Source: Massospora cicadina
Lineage: Eukaryota; Entomophthoromycota; Entomophthoromycetes; Entomophthorales; Entomophthoraceae
Direction of reading: 5' to 3'
Length of the DNA stretch: 64,000 nucleotides
NCBI GenBank assembly: GCA_022478985.1
Contig: JAKSZP010005654.1
Span: forward strand, 21,889 to 85,888
Position numbers and translations under genes: made by a program. The notes below the pieces were generated by a model. That model did not search any database and had not been told where the DNA came from. It worked only from the letters and a program-made list of their open reading frames with translations. This document shows positions 53,448-64,000 of the stretch, one piece after another. Position 1 is the first letter of the stretch. Every line of letters starts with the position of its first letter.

Positions 53448-54877
53448 TGTCATGGAAATGGCAGAAGAAGTTTAGACTGGCCTGCCAGTTGGGATGCGTA
53501 AGCATCCAAAAAGCAAGCCAGAATGCCAGAGGCATTGCTGACTGAATGACTTAATATGGAGCCGGGCATTGGGAAATGACAGTTGTTGGTGCAACACAAC
53601 AGTGAGTATGATCCTGATGATGAACCACAATGAGCCCACTCCTGACCCAGGGACTCTTGCTGCAGGGGGTGGGATCACAGAGATGATTTTGATGAGTTAC
53701 TTGGTATATGGGGTCATTTCAACTGGGGGAGGCAAGGAGTTGGATTCTATCTTGCAATTGGTAAACATAAGGCCACAAGATTCCCATGTACTGTTGCAAG
53801 AAGTTCATGATAACGGGGTTGTAAAGCCAAAAATATCGGACTCACTGAATCCAATCAATGACAGAGGGGGCCATAGTGACCAAAAGTACTAGTAGAACCC
53901 ATCCAGTATACAGACTGACAGGCCACCAGGGAAACGCCATCAGGGATGCGGTCAGAAGGGATAATGCAATAAAAAATTGTTTGGTTTTTTTTAGCAAAAT
54001 TTCTAATAAAAGAAAATGAAGAAAATTGACCAACAATTTCTCAGTGCTATGCAACTGATTAAATAGCAGTCAATTGGGGTAGTGACAAGCCAGGATTGGA
54101 ACCCTCAATTTCTACCTAGCCAGCAAACTATTTGGGAATGGGCGAATTTGTTCCTTGAGAACTGACATTGAAAAATTTGGCGGTGGGCTGAGTCACTGTC
54201 AGTTTGACCTCAAACATATGAACTGAGGCTCAGGTACAATCTTTAATGGTTGGCACAATGGTGTTTGGCCCAACAAGTGACAGGAATCCCCCAAGGCCAC
54301 CCCACATAGGGATGGGTCCATTTGGTTGGGAAAGGGTTTGGGATGCCCAACCCACCCGCGCTTGGTCGCTGGGCCATTGTTTGGTCAGTAGCATCACATT
54401 GGCCACAATGCCCAAATTGTTAACAGGGGACTTTGAAACCTCATCAATAACATCTGATGCTATAGCCTGCCCATTGAGGATGATCCCCAATGACTTTGGT
54501 AGGGAGGTGATTTGCTCAATTGACCCATTAATGAATTCAAACTGTAGGACGTTCTGGCTGATAAATCAGTCTTCATGCCTTTTCAGCCACTTGAGATCCA
54601 AACACTGGCCAGATTACCACTCAAATTAAATTCAATTAATTTCAATTTGATAATCTTGGCGCAGATTTTGCTGATTCCCCATAACAGTTCTGCTGAAGTA
54701 AGTGTGGGTACTGGGAGTGGGATCCAAAGTGGAAGGGCTGTTACCCAGCGCTCATCTACTACATGAGCGAGAACGCCATGAGTAACAAGGGGTACCAGCA
54801 TACTCTTTGGTGTCTTCTTACTCGGGAATGGGAAAATGGCCTGATCAATGGCCAGAGGATGTTCCCCAGGACATATA
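53448..54877 (-). repeat. Chr1 5' LTR
   Basis: 1430 bp, a partner of 47537-48966. Its outer end reads TATATGTCC in element sense, where TGTAAGTCC is expected, and it is flanked by GTTTG (54878-54882). It repeats the coding-like stretches of the 3' LTR (for example 54490-54230 and 54054-53842 on the minus strand). Confidence 0.95.
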
Positions 54878-54882
54878 GTTTG

Positions 54883-55100
54883 GCTGTGATTCTAGCAATT
54901 AAGCACTTCCATCCCTTCCTATATGGTAACCATTTTACTGTCATTAACAACAATTTTTCTTTAAGATTATTGCAAAATGAAAGATCCTGATGGGAGATTG
55001 GCCCATTGGGCTCTAAGATTGTAAATTTATGATTTTTCCATTGTGCATCATTTGGGTGCTCAACATCAAAATGCTGATGATCTGTCCTGACTGCCTATAC
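54883..55100 (+). pseudogene. Gy4 RNase H, second part
   Basis: Continues LAVILAIKHFHPFLYGNHFT, then VINNNFSLRLLQNERS and, after a shift, DGRLAHWALRL and AQHQNADDLS, the NADGLSR-type end of gypsy RNase H. Confidence 0.8.
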
Positions 55101-55239
55101 TGATCTTAGATTTGGGGAAGGAAGAACGCCTATATAATCTTATTGGATGGCCTGAGTTGTGGGATTAAAAATCTGAAGAAGATCGAGCCTTCCTAAAATA
55201 TATTACCTAAGATACCATGATTTGAGAAGGAGCTTTGTA

Positions 55240-56335
55240 TTAAAAGGTCAAATCCAAGTGGTTACCCTTTTTGCACCCAATATAGTATTTCATGCTGTTA
55301 TGGAGGGACATGAACAAGTAGGTCATAGCGGGTTAGAGAAAACCCAAGAATGGTTGAAAACCCAAAATTATTGGAATAACATGACTGAATTCAATTGATC
55401 TACCCTTAACTCATGTCTCATCTGTAAAAGCCATGGAGCCACCAACCCTATTTATCAACATCAAGTTATTCCTCTGACTAGAAGCGTTTGAAGTGGTAAG
55501 CATTGATGTTGTAGGCCCTTTTCCTCAGGGATTGCCTGGACATCAGTATATTATTAGGGCTGTTAACCACTTAACTAAATGGGTTGAGGCCATTTCCATT
55601 GTCAACCCCTCTGCTAAGACTATGGCGCTATTCCTTTAACAGCACATCATCTCTCAAAATGGGTGTACCAAGGTCCTTATGTCAGATAATGGGACTAATT
55701 TTACCTCGCAACTTTTACAGGAACTATCTAAATTATTTAATACTACCAAACGATTTGTCATTCCTTACAATCCATCCACAAACGGGGCCATCAAGAAATT
55801 CAATGGAACTCTAGTATCAATTTTAGGGAAGATGGCTTCCACTGACTCATTTCAGAGGAACTTTTATTTGCATAGTGCCTTGTTTGAATATCAAATAATC
55901 TATCATCAGATCATCAAGATGTCGCCTTTCAAATGCGAATATGGGCGAGATCCCTCAGTCCCTTCTAGTATTGAGGCAATACTCAGAGAAAGCATACCAG
56001 AAACCTCTGATTTAATTATGAGAAATCTAGCTGATGAGATTATTCATTTTCAAGCTCAAGCCATGAAAAAGATTGAAGTAACTACTCAAAAGGAGACTCA
56101 AAGAAGCAATCAACATAAACCCGCCTTACCTGAATATCTGATTAGGGATTACATTATGTATTATCACCCTTGGCCTGGTGGGCGAACTGAGAAGTTAGGA
56201 TCCAACTGGTCTGGTCCTTATTGAGTTATATTTCAAAAAGGATTAGAGTACTCAATTGTCCATATTGATTTAAGTATAGTGACAAATTGTATCCACCCTA
56301 GATTTTTATGAATTCACCCTCCTCCACAATTAAAT
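55240..56335 (+). pseudogene. Gy4 integrase with GPY/F module (decayed)
   Basis: EGHEQVGHSGLEKTQEWLKT near 55305 and a Cys pair (CLIC) near 55414 form the zinc-binding part. VVSIDVVGPFPQGLPGHQYI gives the first Asp. The long frame 55679-56224 gives SDNGTNFTSQLLQELSKLF (second Asp) and NPSTNGAIKKFNGTLVSIL, where Lys replaces the catalytic Glu. It continues to SNWSGPY and, after TGA, to the polypurine tract. The core frame of 181 codons is the longest intact pol piece of Gy4. Confidence 0.9.
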
Positions 56336-56349
56336 CTTGAGGGGGGAAG

Positions 56350-56686
56350 TGTCAGTATTTCACCAAATTCTCTCATTTTAAAATTCTACTCCAATGAATC
56401 CCCAGCACTATTGGAAAGGGGACATAATTTATCTAGATTTATCAAGGTTAAATAGAACGATCAGCCACATCCCAATCAAGGGATAGAAGGTTCAATTGCT
56501 CAACAATTAATTAGCTCAGACAGATCATGAGCCATTTGAGACCTATAAATACTCAATCCTTACAATAATAAATTTTAGGTCAAATTATAACCTGTTTTTG
56601 CATTAATTATTGCTTTTTGGAGAATCCACCTAAGTAACTTCAAGAGAAAACCTGCTCAACTGGAAGTGTAATTCAAAACTTCCAGA
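56350..56686 (+). repeat. Gy4 3' LTR
   Basis: 337 bp, a partner of 42960-43295, followed directly by the rest of the Tr2 left LTR. Confidence 0.9.
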
Positions 56687-56873
56687 TTCCATTTCCAAGT
56701 TTGCCAACTTTAAAGAATTTCTGTGCACCATGACGCCCACTGGGGCCATTTCAGTGCATCTGCAAAAATGGCTCTCCCCTCATCAACTATAGAGCTTGGG
56801 GGCCACACTCACAGCAGTTTCTTGGTTCCTCTGGTGGCTGATCAGACCCATCAGTGTGCAACCAGAGCCAACT
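56687..56873 (+). repeat. Tr2 left LTR, second part
   Basis: Matches 58245-58425 (CATCTGTGAAGATGGCTCTC and GGTTCCTCTGGTGGCTGATC blocks). It completes the LTR begun at 42224. Confidence 0.75.
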
Positions 56874-57521
56874 TGGGCTACTAAGATTCTTACATAATAG
56901 GACAGTCAAATTTAGAAAATCTAATTCAGTGCAGCGTGGATCTCCCCTCATCACCTTCCTGTCCCTTTTAATACTTTCCTAAGTATGTTGGTTTTTCATT
57001 TAGCTGTCATATATTCTTTTATGGTTCCTATGGCCAATATCTATGAACTGCTGCTCAGCGTATGTTGGTTCCATTATCAAGATAAGACATTACCTGGTTC
57101 TATTTCATCAACCAAAGTTGCCTTTGGCCATTCTATTTGGTTTGTATCAAGAGATGCTAACTTTTATAGCATTTGACTTTATTCCAACCACCAACGCTGC
57201 ACCTTGTACTACATATAAAGAGATCTTTCCGACTGCTTTTGGTAATTCACTCTATAATGGATCTTCTGATCACCAATCTCCACATGACATCCCTTCCAAG
57301 CCCAAATTGTCCATAACCTGCCCAGAAACCCCCACCTTAATCCCCTGTTTCCCAAAATAGGTAAACTATTTTTTTCAGAAGGTAAATGATTCATCCAATT
57401 CACTCCTTGAAGTTGCTTTATCATGTCACCACTTTACCCCACCAATAATGAACTTACCCTATGAGGATGAAGTCCCAATAATCCAACACTATTGGAAGGC
57501 TGGCAAAAAGGAAAGGGCAGT
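56874..57521 (+). other. Tr2 interior
   Basis: Open frames at 56985-57176 and 57043-57360 (SSDHQSPHDIPSKPKLSI) carry no recognised domain. TTGGGCTACTAAG at the left edge could be a primer site but is unsupported. A purine tract closes the interior at 57504-57521. Confidence 0.4.
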
Positions 57522-58425
57522 GTAAGGCTTTCCACAAATGACAAAAATCCAGGTGGTCCCTACTCCTTTTCAGGTAGAAAAGGCCAATTTAATTTCAAAA
57601 ATTGTATATTTGTGACCACTTCAACCCCTCACCTAGCGCTTGGTATCTTTAAAAAACAATCTTCAGTGTAGATAAATCTCTCAACTTTGCCAAAAGTCAG
57701 AATTACTTCAGGTAAGTCCCCCATAATGCTGCCCATTTTCCCAGAAATCTAGAGAGTAAAATCTTTTGATGGTTTTACAACGTCCCAGATACAAAAATTC
57801 AATTTTTCCAAGGAATATTGAAAACTCCAACCTTAAATATATCCTACCTTTTATCATTTTCCCCAATATCCCTTCCCAGTGATATAGAAATTTGCTATTG
57901 ATCAAGAGCCAGACCTCTGAAAATAAAGCGTGCCTTGATTTAGAAAAAATGATAAATTTTAAATAAAAGTTAAATCAATACACAGCCAATAATGGCGTGC
58001 CACATCACCTCCCCATCCTCAGTTTTCATGCCAACTCACAGACTGACCCAATCCCCTCAGGCGTGAACCTAAGGGTCCTGCAGCTGGAGAAGATGATGAC
58101 CAAGAGCTTCAGCACCCAAGAACAGCACTGCTAACCTGAAAATCCTTCCCTATTAAAGGCCAATGGCCTTACGTTTAAGGATACTAGCCTATTTTGTTAT
58201 TAAAGGATTTGCTTTATTTTAATAAAAGAATTTCCCTCATGCTTTTTCCATTTTGCCATCTTTTAAGGCTTTCTGTGCATCATGATTCCCGCCAAGACCA
58301 CTTCAGTGCATCTGTGAAGATGGCTCTCCCCTCGTCATCTAGAGGACTTGATGGTCACACTCACAGCAATTGTTTGGTTCCTCTGGTGGCTGATCAAAAA
58401 CCTGCCAGTGTGTAAATAGAATTAA
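57522..58425 (+). repeat. Tr2 right LTR
   Basis: Begins TGTAAGGCTTTCC after AAAGGAAAGGGCAG and runs to about TTAACTTGG. A partner of 42224-42959 plus 56687-56873. Confidence 0.75.
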
Positions 58426-59144
58426 CTTGGTATCCCCAAATCCTTAAATTTTAACTCAGTTGAGTCCAGGCTAAAATATTAAAACTAATATCTGTTTTGA
58501 TAACTTACAACTAAATTATATCACATAAAAGACCAACTTTTTTATACAAACCAAAAATTTAGTATAATTGATATATCTTAAGGATAATATTGATTATAAC
58601 AAGTAGTAAATAGTATACCGCAACAATCAATATTCAACATAGCTTTATAAACTCTGATTTTAAGTAAGCCTTAATATAACAAATAGTCAATATACTACAT
58701 CACAGGTAAAACATTGATGTATCAACTATTTAGCCCTTAAAATTGAAACCTTCCACTTAAGGCGCCTGGGTTTTTTGATCAGGAATCATCACATGTATGG
58801 GAACCAATGGAGACATCTTCTGGATTAGACCCTCAGCTTCTTACGCCATGAAAATGATTATTACAAATAATGCGGTCAAAAGATCATTGCAACATAAAAA
58901 AATGAGGGCATTAACTAGGCAGTTGATCTGGAATGACTTAAAAAAATCCTGATTGTAAGAACCATGGAGGTCTTCTTAGCAATGTATCCTGACTCACCTC
59001 ATAGATTAAAATTCTTTTTTAATTCAACATAGTAGTTTTTTAACCCATCTTCTTTGTCTTTTATAACTGCTCTTCTATTTAACAGCTTTGAGTCCTACCA
59101 AAATTTCATCTCACAGTCAAAGGAACTGATAAGCTAACATAGTT
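58426..59144. other. AT-rich region, probably including the Gy5 5' LTR
   Basis: Lies directly upstream of a primer-site-like motif, so the 5' LTR of Gy5 should end at about 59143. Its partner is not in the window, so the start cannot be fixed. No gene is seen. Confidence 0.35.
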
Positions 59145-62100
59145 TGGTCACTACAGGGGACCTCCAAGCTGTACATTGTAAATCTATCATGAGAAGTGGA
59201 AAATAATTCTAACAAATAAAACATCTTTCTAATCAGTCAAGAAGTGTAACTCAGAAGATCAACACATCCCAATATGAGTTCAACTTTTTTGCAGCCTGAA
59301 ATCTTGAAATTTTAGGCCATTTTATATTCCTCCTACCCTCACTTGATCAAGCTTAGTATCGATTTTCAACATGAGAAAATCATTAAAGTTATTCAGCTAT
59401 TAATGAAATACTATATGAAAGCTGTTACAGTCATTTTCAATCTACATCCACTCCATCTACAATTTAAACATATATACCATGGTTTTAATGCCATCAGGAG
59501 TTCTGTCTCTAGGAATTAAATGTTATATAGAGTTTTGTTCATTTTGTTCATACATCTCATCCTACAAGTGGTCATTCCACATCTTCATGAAGTAGCCCAA
59601 CAGCTGTGACTTACCCAAACCCCGCATTCAAATATTGTCAAAGTTTCTACAATATCCTCCTTGTTTGTCCCTGATAACTGAGAGGTTATTGTGAACAATC
59701 ACCAAATGATTATTGAAGCTTAGAGCTAGCAAGCTATGCTGGATATTAAGTTCTCTGATTACCTTAAGGACCAGTTTTATCAAAATTGCTACTTCTTGAA
59801 TCCTCCTAGAGTCAAAGCGTTAACCAAATTGAGGCTCTTCTCTATTTTTTACAACATTACTTCAATATTTAGCCTCATAAAGTAATACCCATGGGACTGA
59901 AGAGCCAAGAAGGAGCTAAAGTACCCATAGACCACAAGGACCAGCTAGTTCTTTGATTCCAACTCCCAACGATCCCACCAAATTATGGAAAATAGACGTT
60001 TAAACTGCCCCAACAGCCCTACAAGATCACATAAGAAATGTAGCCCAAGGGTACAAGATCCGCCTGGATGGGGTCCCACTATATCCCAGAGTTTTGCTCA
60101 ATGTCCTGTTGTTTGATAAGGACAAATTAAATGCGTTTTTCAAGCTCACAGGCAATCATATCCATCAGCTTGAGCAATTATGATATGGTTTTTTGGACCC
60201 TCATAAGCAATTGTAATATCCTGCTTCTACTTTAATGTGCTGATATACAAACTCCAAAGGAACAAGTAGCCCTCAAGGCCTCTGTCATTATTAAAATTCC
60301 ACCATGATGAAGTTCAAGAGTACTTGGAGGGATTTCAGCAACAATTGGATCATCAGGACCTTCAAGACTATGCAGAAACTGTGATTTATGAGCCTTCACC
60401 TGTCCATAACAACGTTACTCTCTCCGCACCTATTGTGACTAACTTTACTCATAGCTTCAAGAAAAAATTACTGTAGTTCAGTAAAGCATCGCCTCCTTTC
60501 TGTATGCTTATGAGAATTGATGGAGGAAGCCATAGTTCAACAGAAAATCAAACAGATTCACTACTGTTTAAAATAACACAACCCATAAGATTATGACTCC
60601 TCATCTAAGAGATCGCCAAAAAATGAGCAAGTCTAAACTACCTCAGTCCAGGAGTTTGAAAGCAACAAGACCTTGGTAAATATGAAAGCAGGGGTTCATG
60701 ATCATTTTCTGAACAAAGTAGAGAAACTTGTAGAGTTTGTCAGTTAGTTCTATGTTTAAGAACAGCCCTTGTTACCACAAACAAAATCAACTGGACAATG
60801 CCATAACCACTGTAATCTATGCCCTGGGATCTTATTTTGAGTCCAAATACATATGATTGGGAAAATATTTTTCTTCACCTGTATCAAAGAAATCAAAGAG
60901 GCTCTTAAGAATATTCCAATGTCCACCTTGAGTCTTAAGACCTCTGCATCAGAATCCCCTGGTTAATCTAAAATTCACATTGTCAAGAACTAGATAATTT
61001 AAAGCTTTGTAGCACTTATTGTAACAGATTCCACCATAACTATCATGAATTGTTTGAAGAGACTTGCTGAGGAGGGGGAAAAGGGTAGTCAGTATGAAGG
61101 ACAAAGCGCTCCATACTGATATCTCTATAACACTTAGGAATCTTGATGACACTTTCCAAGTATATTACTTCTGTACCTGGTGGGAACAAACCGGTACTAG
61201 TTTACAATAATGAACCCAATACTTCTTACTCTCATATGATGAATCTACTATGTTTCTTACCTTGCCCCCTCAATTTGGAGCTTGGTAACACAAGTTGATA
61301 TTTTTGATTTTATAGGTTCCTGTTCATATCATTATTGACAGTGGCTCCCCCCTGAGTGTCATCTCATCAAATTTGATAAAAACCGTCAAGATAGCTCCTG
61401 ATTTACCCCACTACATTGAGTATGGTATGATAGGACCACAAGGTAAATAATTCATTGAGGCCTACTCATCGTTACTTATCCATCTTGGCCAGATGTCTCT
61501 GAATACCCCTGAAGTTGCTTTAGATAACCCCAGTTATGACTTCCTCCTTGGGGCTCAGCTTCTCTAAAACTACTCTTCAATCATACACCATGATGGTGGG
61601 TTCTTATCTATATTGGGACATAGGGTCCCACTGATATTTGAGATCTCTTAGATGGCAATTTGTAAATCTGGGCTCAGGACTGCCTCTTGGAGTTAATATT
61701 TGAATTGATAGGATAAGATACCAGGTGAGGAGCTCTCTATTGTGGATACTCCCTCCTGCAGTAGATGGACAGGAGGGCATGTCTATTTACTTACCAAAAT
61801 CAACTACTATACCACCTAAGTCCCAGGTCATAGTTAACAAAGGTACATGTCAATATCCTGCCAGGACTTACTAGATATAAGAGGTGTAGTTAGCCCATAC
61901 GTTAAGGAAGTTCTGACCTGCCTTTAAATCTAGACCCTGCTTATGCTGGATCCATCTTGGTGTTGCTGGCAAAGCTAACCAATAAATATAGGTCTGTGGG
62001 GCCCAATTATTCTGCTGCTTATGTTTGCTTACTGCCTGTAGACAAGATCAACAATGTTCATAACTTTGAGGGTCTATGAAATTTATGATAGAATCTCCTT

Positions 62101-63138
62101 CTTTGGTAGTTTTGATAAATGCTTCTATTGGGCGCGAGTAAAACAGTCACAATGGAGCCAGGTCAAGCAGTTGCTAAATAGTAGTCCGACCATTTCTTGA
62201 CCTCATATATGACTTTAGGAAAGTGAATGATATCCTAAATCATGTTAATACTGGCGATACCAAACCAATCTAATTTTGTACCTATAGAAAAGCAAGATCA
62301 AAGAATCTCAGGTGGCTGTTCATATCAAGCAGTTATTGGTAGCTGGATTTCTGGGGCCTTTTCATAGCCATTGAGCATCTCCCCTCTTGATTGTTCAGAA
62401 GAAAGTTGATAGCCCTAGGGTGGTGATGGATTACCAAAGGCTCAACTTTATTACTAGAAAGGATAGTTACCTACTACCCCAGATTTATGACTCACTCCAT
62501 TTGCTTTCTGGGTACTAATATTTTTTGGCAAAGGATCTGGCCAGCAGATACTGGCAAGTAGAGCTGGCACCTGACGATTAATATAAGTGCATGCTCATAG
62601 CTAACAAGGGACTATTTTTGCAAACAAGATACCCCATAGACTTTGTAATGCGCCTACCATACTTCAACATGCTATGGATGAGACCAGGATGATTTTTCAA
62701 TTGTTTTGTGTCCCCATCAATCTAGATAACATCACTGTAATTTTTAAAAATCTTTAATGGTCATCTGGAGCACCTACAGGAAGTCTTCAATCATCTCTGA
62801 AAAGCTTCATTAAGCTCAATACCTCAAATGTCCTTTATTTATGTCCACAATGGAATTCCTTTGACACAAAGTCTTCATGCAAGAGATCCAACCCTTTTCA
62901 GACAAAGTTGCAGCCACTGAGAAGATTTCACGCCCCCAGAGCCTCCTTGATATCCAAGTATTCCTAGGAATGGTGTTTTTAGTATTACCAAATATTTATT
63001 AGTTTTATGATCTCACTGAACCTTGATCTCTTTCTTGCAAAAAATGTCCCCTTTGAATGGCAGCCTGAGCAGGAGAAGGCTTTCAATATGGTGAGAACTT
63101 CCTTTAAACTAAGCCCATCCTAGTTCAACCACAGTTTG
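59145..63138 (+). mobile_element. Gy5, heavily decayed Ty3/gypsy element, 3' part lost to Gy6
   Basis: The primer-site-like TGGTCACTACAGGGG is at 59145-59159 (the shared motif lacking three bases). Gag remnants run to about 61250. The protease has an intact DSG (VHIIIDSGSPLSVISSNLI at 61321-61378) and SYDFLLGAQLL. A dUTPase-like segment lies at 61755-62040. RT islands are KKVDSPRVVMDYQRLNFITR at about 62402 and LAKDLASRYWQVELAPDD at about 62526, then FLGMV near 62967. It breaks at 63138, where Gy6 is inserted in the RNase H region. Stops occur every 20-60 bases. Confidence 0.7.
61755..62040 (+). pseudogene. Gy5 dUTPase-like segment
   Basis: QEGMSIYLPKSTTIPPKSQV then IVNKG at 61768-61845 corresponds to the Gy3 start EGMPLYSNNPITIPQK. 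After frame changes, NLDPAYAGSILVLLAKLTN near 61925-61982 matches the Gy2 and Gy3 motif LDP.Y.G...L.A.LT and the dUTPase VIDPDYRGEI.V.L.N pattern. Confidence 0.55.
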
Positions 63139-64000
63139 TGTAAGTCCAGGGGAACAGCCACTTTTCTGGATCAGGCGATTTTCCCATTTCTAAATAAGAG
63201 GGGTCTAAAGAGGGAGGCTGTACTCCCCATCACCCAGGGTGACCTCGCTCATGTGGTAAACAACCGCTGGGTGTCAGGATCTGAGATAGAAATTGTAACA
63301 AATTTCCATCTTCCAAAACAGGCCGTGCCAAATTGGTCATCAAACCTACCCGAGCTAAAACTATTCCAGGATCATCCTCACCTATTCCTCAGTCATGTGG
63401 GGCGTCATTTCCACCCATTCAGTCAGGTGAGCGACGCTATCCATTAAGGACACCCTCGAGGAGGCCAATCCAGAAGATCAGTAAAGATCCTGATTGGATG
63501 AGGCCCTGACAATCCTGAAGGCACTGATTCCCAACACACCCTATAGATATAGAAGCCTTTTAGTTTAATAAATATTTGGTATTCTAACCCATTTTTCCGT
63601 TTCTTCCTTGGCGCTCTTTCCAATTTTTCAGCTTTGAGCCACCATGAACCCTGGCGCCAGTCTGAAGAACTATAGCGCCAATAGAAGTGGTGCTTACTAC
63701 AGGGGGCTATGAGCTGACCTAAGTGAAAATGTCTATCACAAAAAAATGGAAACCAATAGCAGCCCTGACGACCAAACAACTGGTCAATCGAGGAGCATTA
63801 TATGATGGGCTAGCACCTCGCAGTACGCAATGCTACCCTCATAGCCAGAAAGGTAAAATTTCGCGCCGCCTTTCAACTCTCGCCGCCCTCCCTAGATGGG
63901 AGCCAATACCAACTCCAGTATGAGCATATCAATGATGTTATTCAACAATTGATAATGGCATCTACTCCAAGGGCACCCGCTCCAGCCACTCCTGCGCCTC
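63139..64000 (+). mobile_element. Gy6, start of a Ty3/gypsy element (runs off the window)
   Basis: The 5' LTR is about 63139-63686 (548 bp), beginning TGTAAGTCCAGGGGAAC after GTTTG. The primer-binding site TGGTGCTTACTACAGGGG is at 63688-63705. A gag start follows in broken frames (ATG near 63729; later SMSIS-free islands such as INDVIQQLIMAS at the end of the window). The first 150 bases of the LTR match the U3 start of the Chr1 LTR, including its coding-like content, while the primer site is of the Gy1/Gy4 type. Confidence 0.65.

Larger units (their letters stand above)
47537..54877 (-). mobile_element. Chr1, chromovirus-type Ty3/gypsy element (complete, decayed)
   Basis: 7341 bp on the minus strand with two LTRs of exactly 1430 bp (47537-48966 and 53448-54877) and a perfect GTTTG target duplication (47532-47536 and 54878-54882). 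The polypurine tract GGAAAAAGGAAAGGG lies 3 nt inside the 3' LTR. The order is a short gag, protease, RT, RNase H, integrase and chromodomain, then an open region that runs into the LTR. No TGG-type primer site follows the 5' LTR. The next bases on the minus strand are TAATCGACCAACCATTATTC, so priming may use another mechanism. Confidence 0.95.
42960..56686 (+). mobile_element. Gy4, Ty3/gypsy element split by Chr1
   Basis: LTRs of 336 bp (42960-43295) and 337 bp (56350-56686) begin TGTCAG.ATTTCAC and end AACTTCCAGA. The likely target duplication has one mismatch (TGCCA at 42955-42959, TTCCA at 56687-56691). The primer-binding site TGGTGCTCACTTCAGGGG lies at 43297-43314 and the polypurine tract GAGGGGGGAAG ends at 56349. 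Without the 7.3-kb Chr1 insertion the element is about 6.4 kb. The order is gag with collagen-like run, protease with intact DTGS, dUTPase-like segment, RT (YLDN), RNase H, integrase. All frames are broken. Confidence 0.9.
42224..58425 (+). mobile_element. Tr2, non-autonomous LTR element split by Gy4
   Basis: The left LTR is 42224-42959 continued at 56687 to about 56873 (about 0.92 kb once Gy4 is removed). The right LTR is about 57522-58425. Shared blocks include CTTTTCAGGT.GAAAAGGCCAA, ACGTCCCAGATA and GGTTCCTCTGGTGGCTGATC. The last of these sits at 56826 and 58376, on the far side of Gy4 from the first block, which shows the split. A purine tract AAAAAGGAAAGGGCAG precedes the right LTR. The interior, 56874-57521, is only about 650 bp. 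No target duplication was found. Confidence 0.75.

Noticed and set aside
56874..57521. A gene in the Tr2 interior (open frames of up to 105 codons)
   Set aside because: The two overlapping frames share the same bases, carry no domain and lie between the LTRs of a non-autonomous element.
1..64000. CRISPR arrays, operons, Shine-Dalgarno sites, riboswitches and rho-independent terminators
   Set aside because: None was seen, and introns, LTR elements and LINEs show that the sequence is eukaryotic.

Overview
The window looks like a repeat-swamped, AT-rich fungal contig holding one convincing host gene. The evidence for a fungus is the 74-nt intron with a GTAAGT donor and a GCTAAC branch point, the Ty3/gypsy, chromoviral and LINE repertoire, and the coding style of the single gene. 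A zygomycete-grade (early-diverging) fungus is my best guess, with low confidence. No tRNA or rRNA gene, CRISPR array or prokaryotic feature was found.

Layout, left to right. (1) 1-13618: an old minus-strand Ty3/gypsy element (called Gy2 here; it runs off the left edge) is cut by two younger insertions. Gy1 (394-7914, minus) is complete, with 604/600-bp LTRs, a TAGTA target duplication and an antisense, apparently spliced gene beside its 3' LTR. Tr1 (8172-10441) is a 2.3-kb non-autonomous LTR element with an ATAAC duplication. (2) 13677-23578: a LINE cluster. The decayed LINE Li1 (about 16180-21358, plus) is flanked by two complete 1.92-kb ORF1-only elements, Ln1 (13694-15614, minus) and Ln2 (21646-23560, plus), with 17- and 18-bp target duplications. 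(3) 24811-28390: a GC-rich host gene predicted to encode a Kelch-ectodomain, single-pass membrane protein with a cytoplasmic pseudokinase. (4) 29706-36675: Gy3 (plus, TTCAG duplication). (5) 37875-40880: La1, a non-autonomous LTR element with its own decayed ORF. (6) 42224-58425: a three-level nest. Tr2 contains Gy4 (42960-56686, plus), which contains the chromovirus Chr1 (47537-54877, minus, 1430-bp LTRs, GTTTG duplication). (7) 59145-63138: decayed Gy5, cut by Gy6 (63139 to beyond the window).

The five non-chromoviral gypsy elements whose pol is visible (Gy1-Gy5) share two traits. Each has a dUTPase-fold-like segment between protease and reverse transcriptase, and each has (or had) a primer-binding site of the TGGTGCTCACTACAGGGG type, also seen in La1 and Gy6. 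Gy2, Gy3 and Gy4 additionally have Gly-X-Y collagen-like runs in Gag. Chr1 lacks both traits, but carries a chromodomain and a hydrophobic open region lying almost entirely inside its LTR.

No full set of intact retrotransposon proteins remains in the window. Catalytic Asp-to-Asn changes recur at former ATCGAT (CpG) sites, which fits decay by deamination of methylated cytosine. The host gene, by contrast, is CpG- and GC-rich and nearly undamaged. Most pol and gag regions below are therefore described as decayed copies, with edges given to tens of bases. LTR edges, target duplications and primer sites were read base by base.
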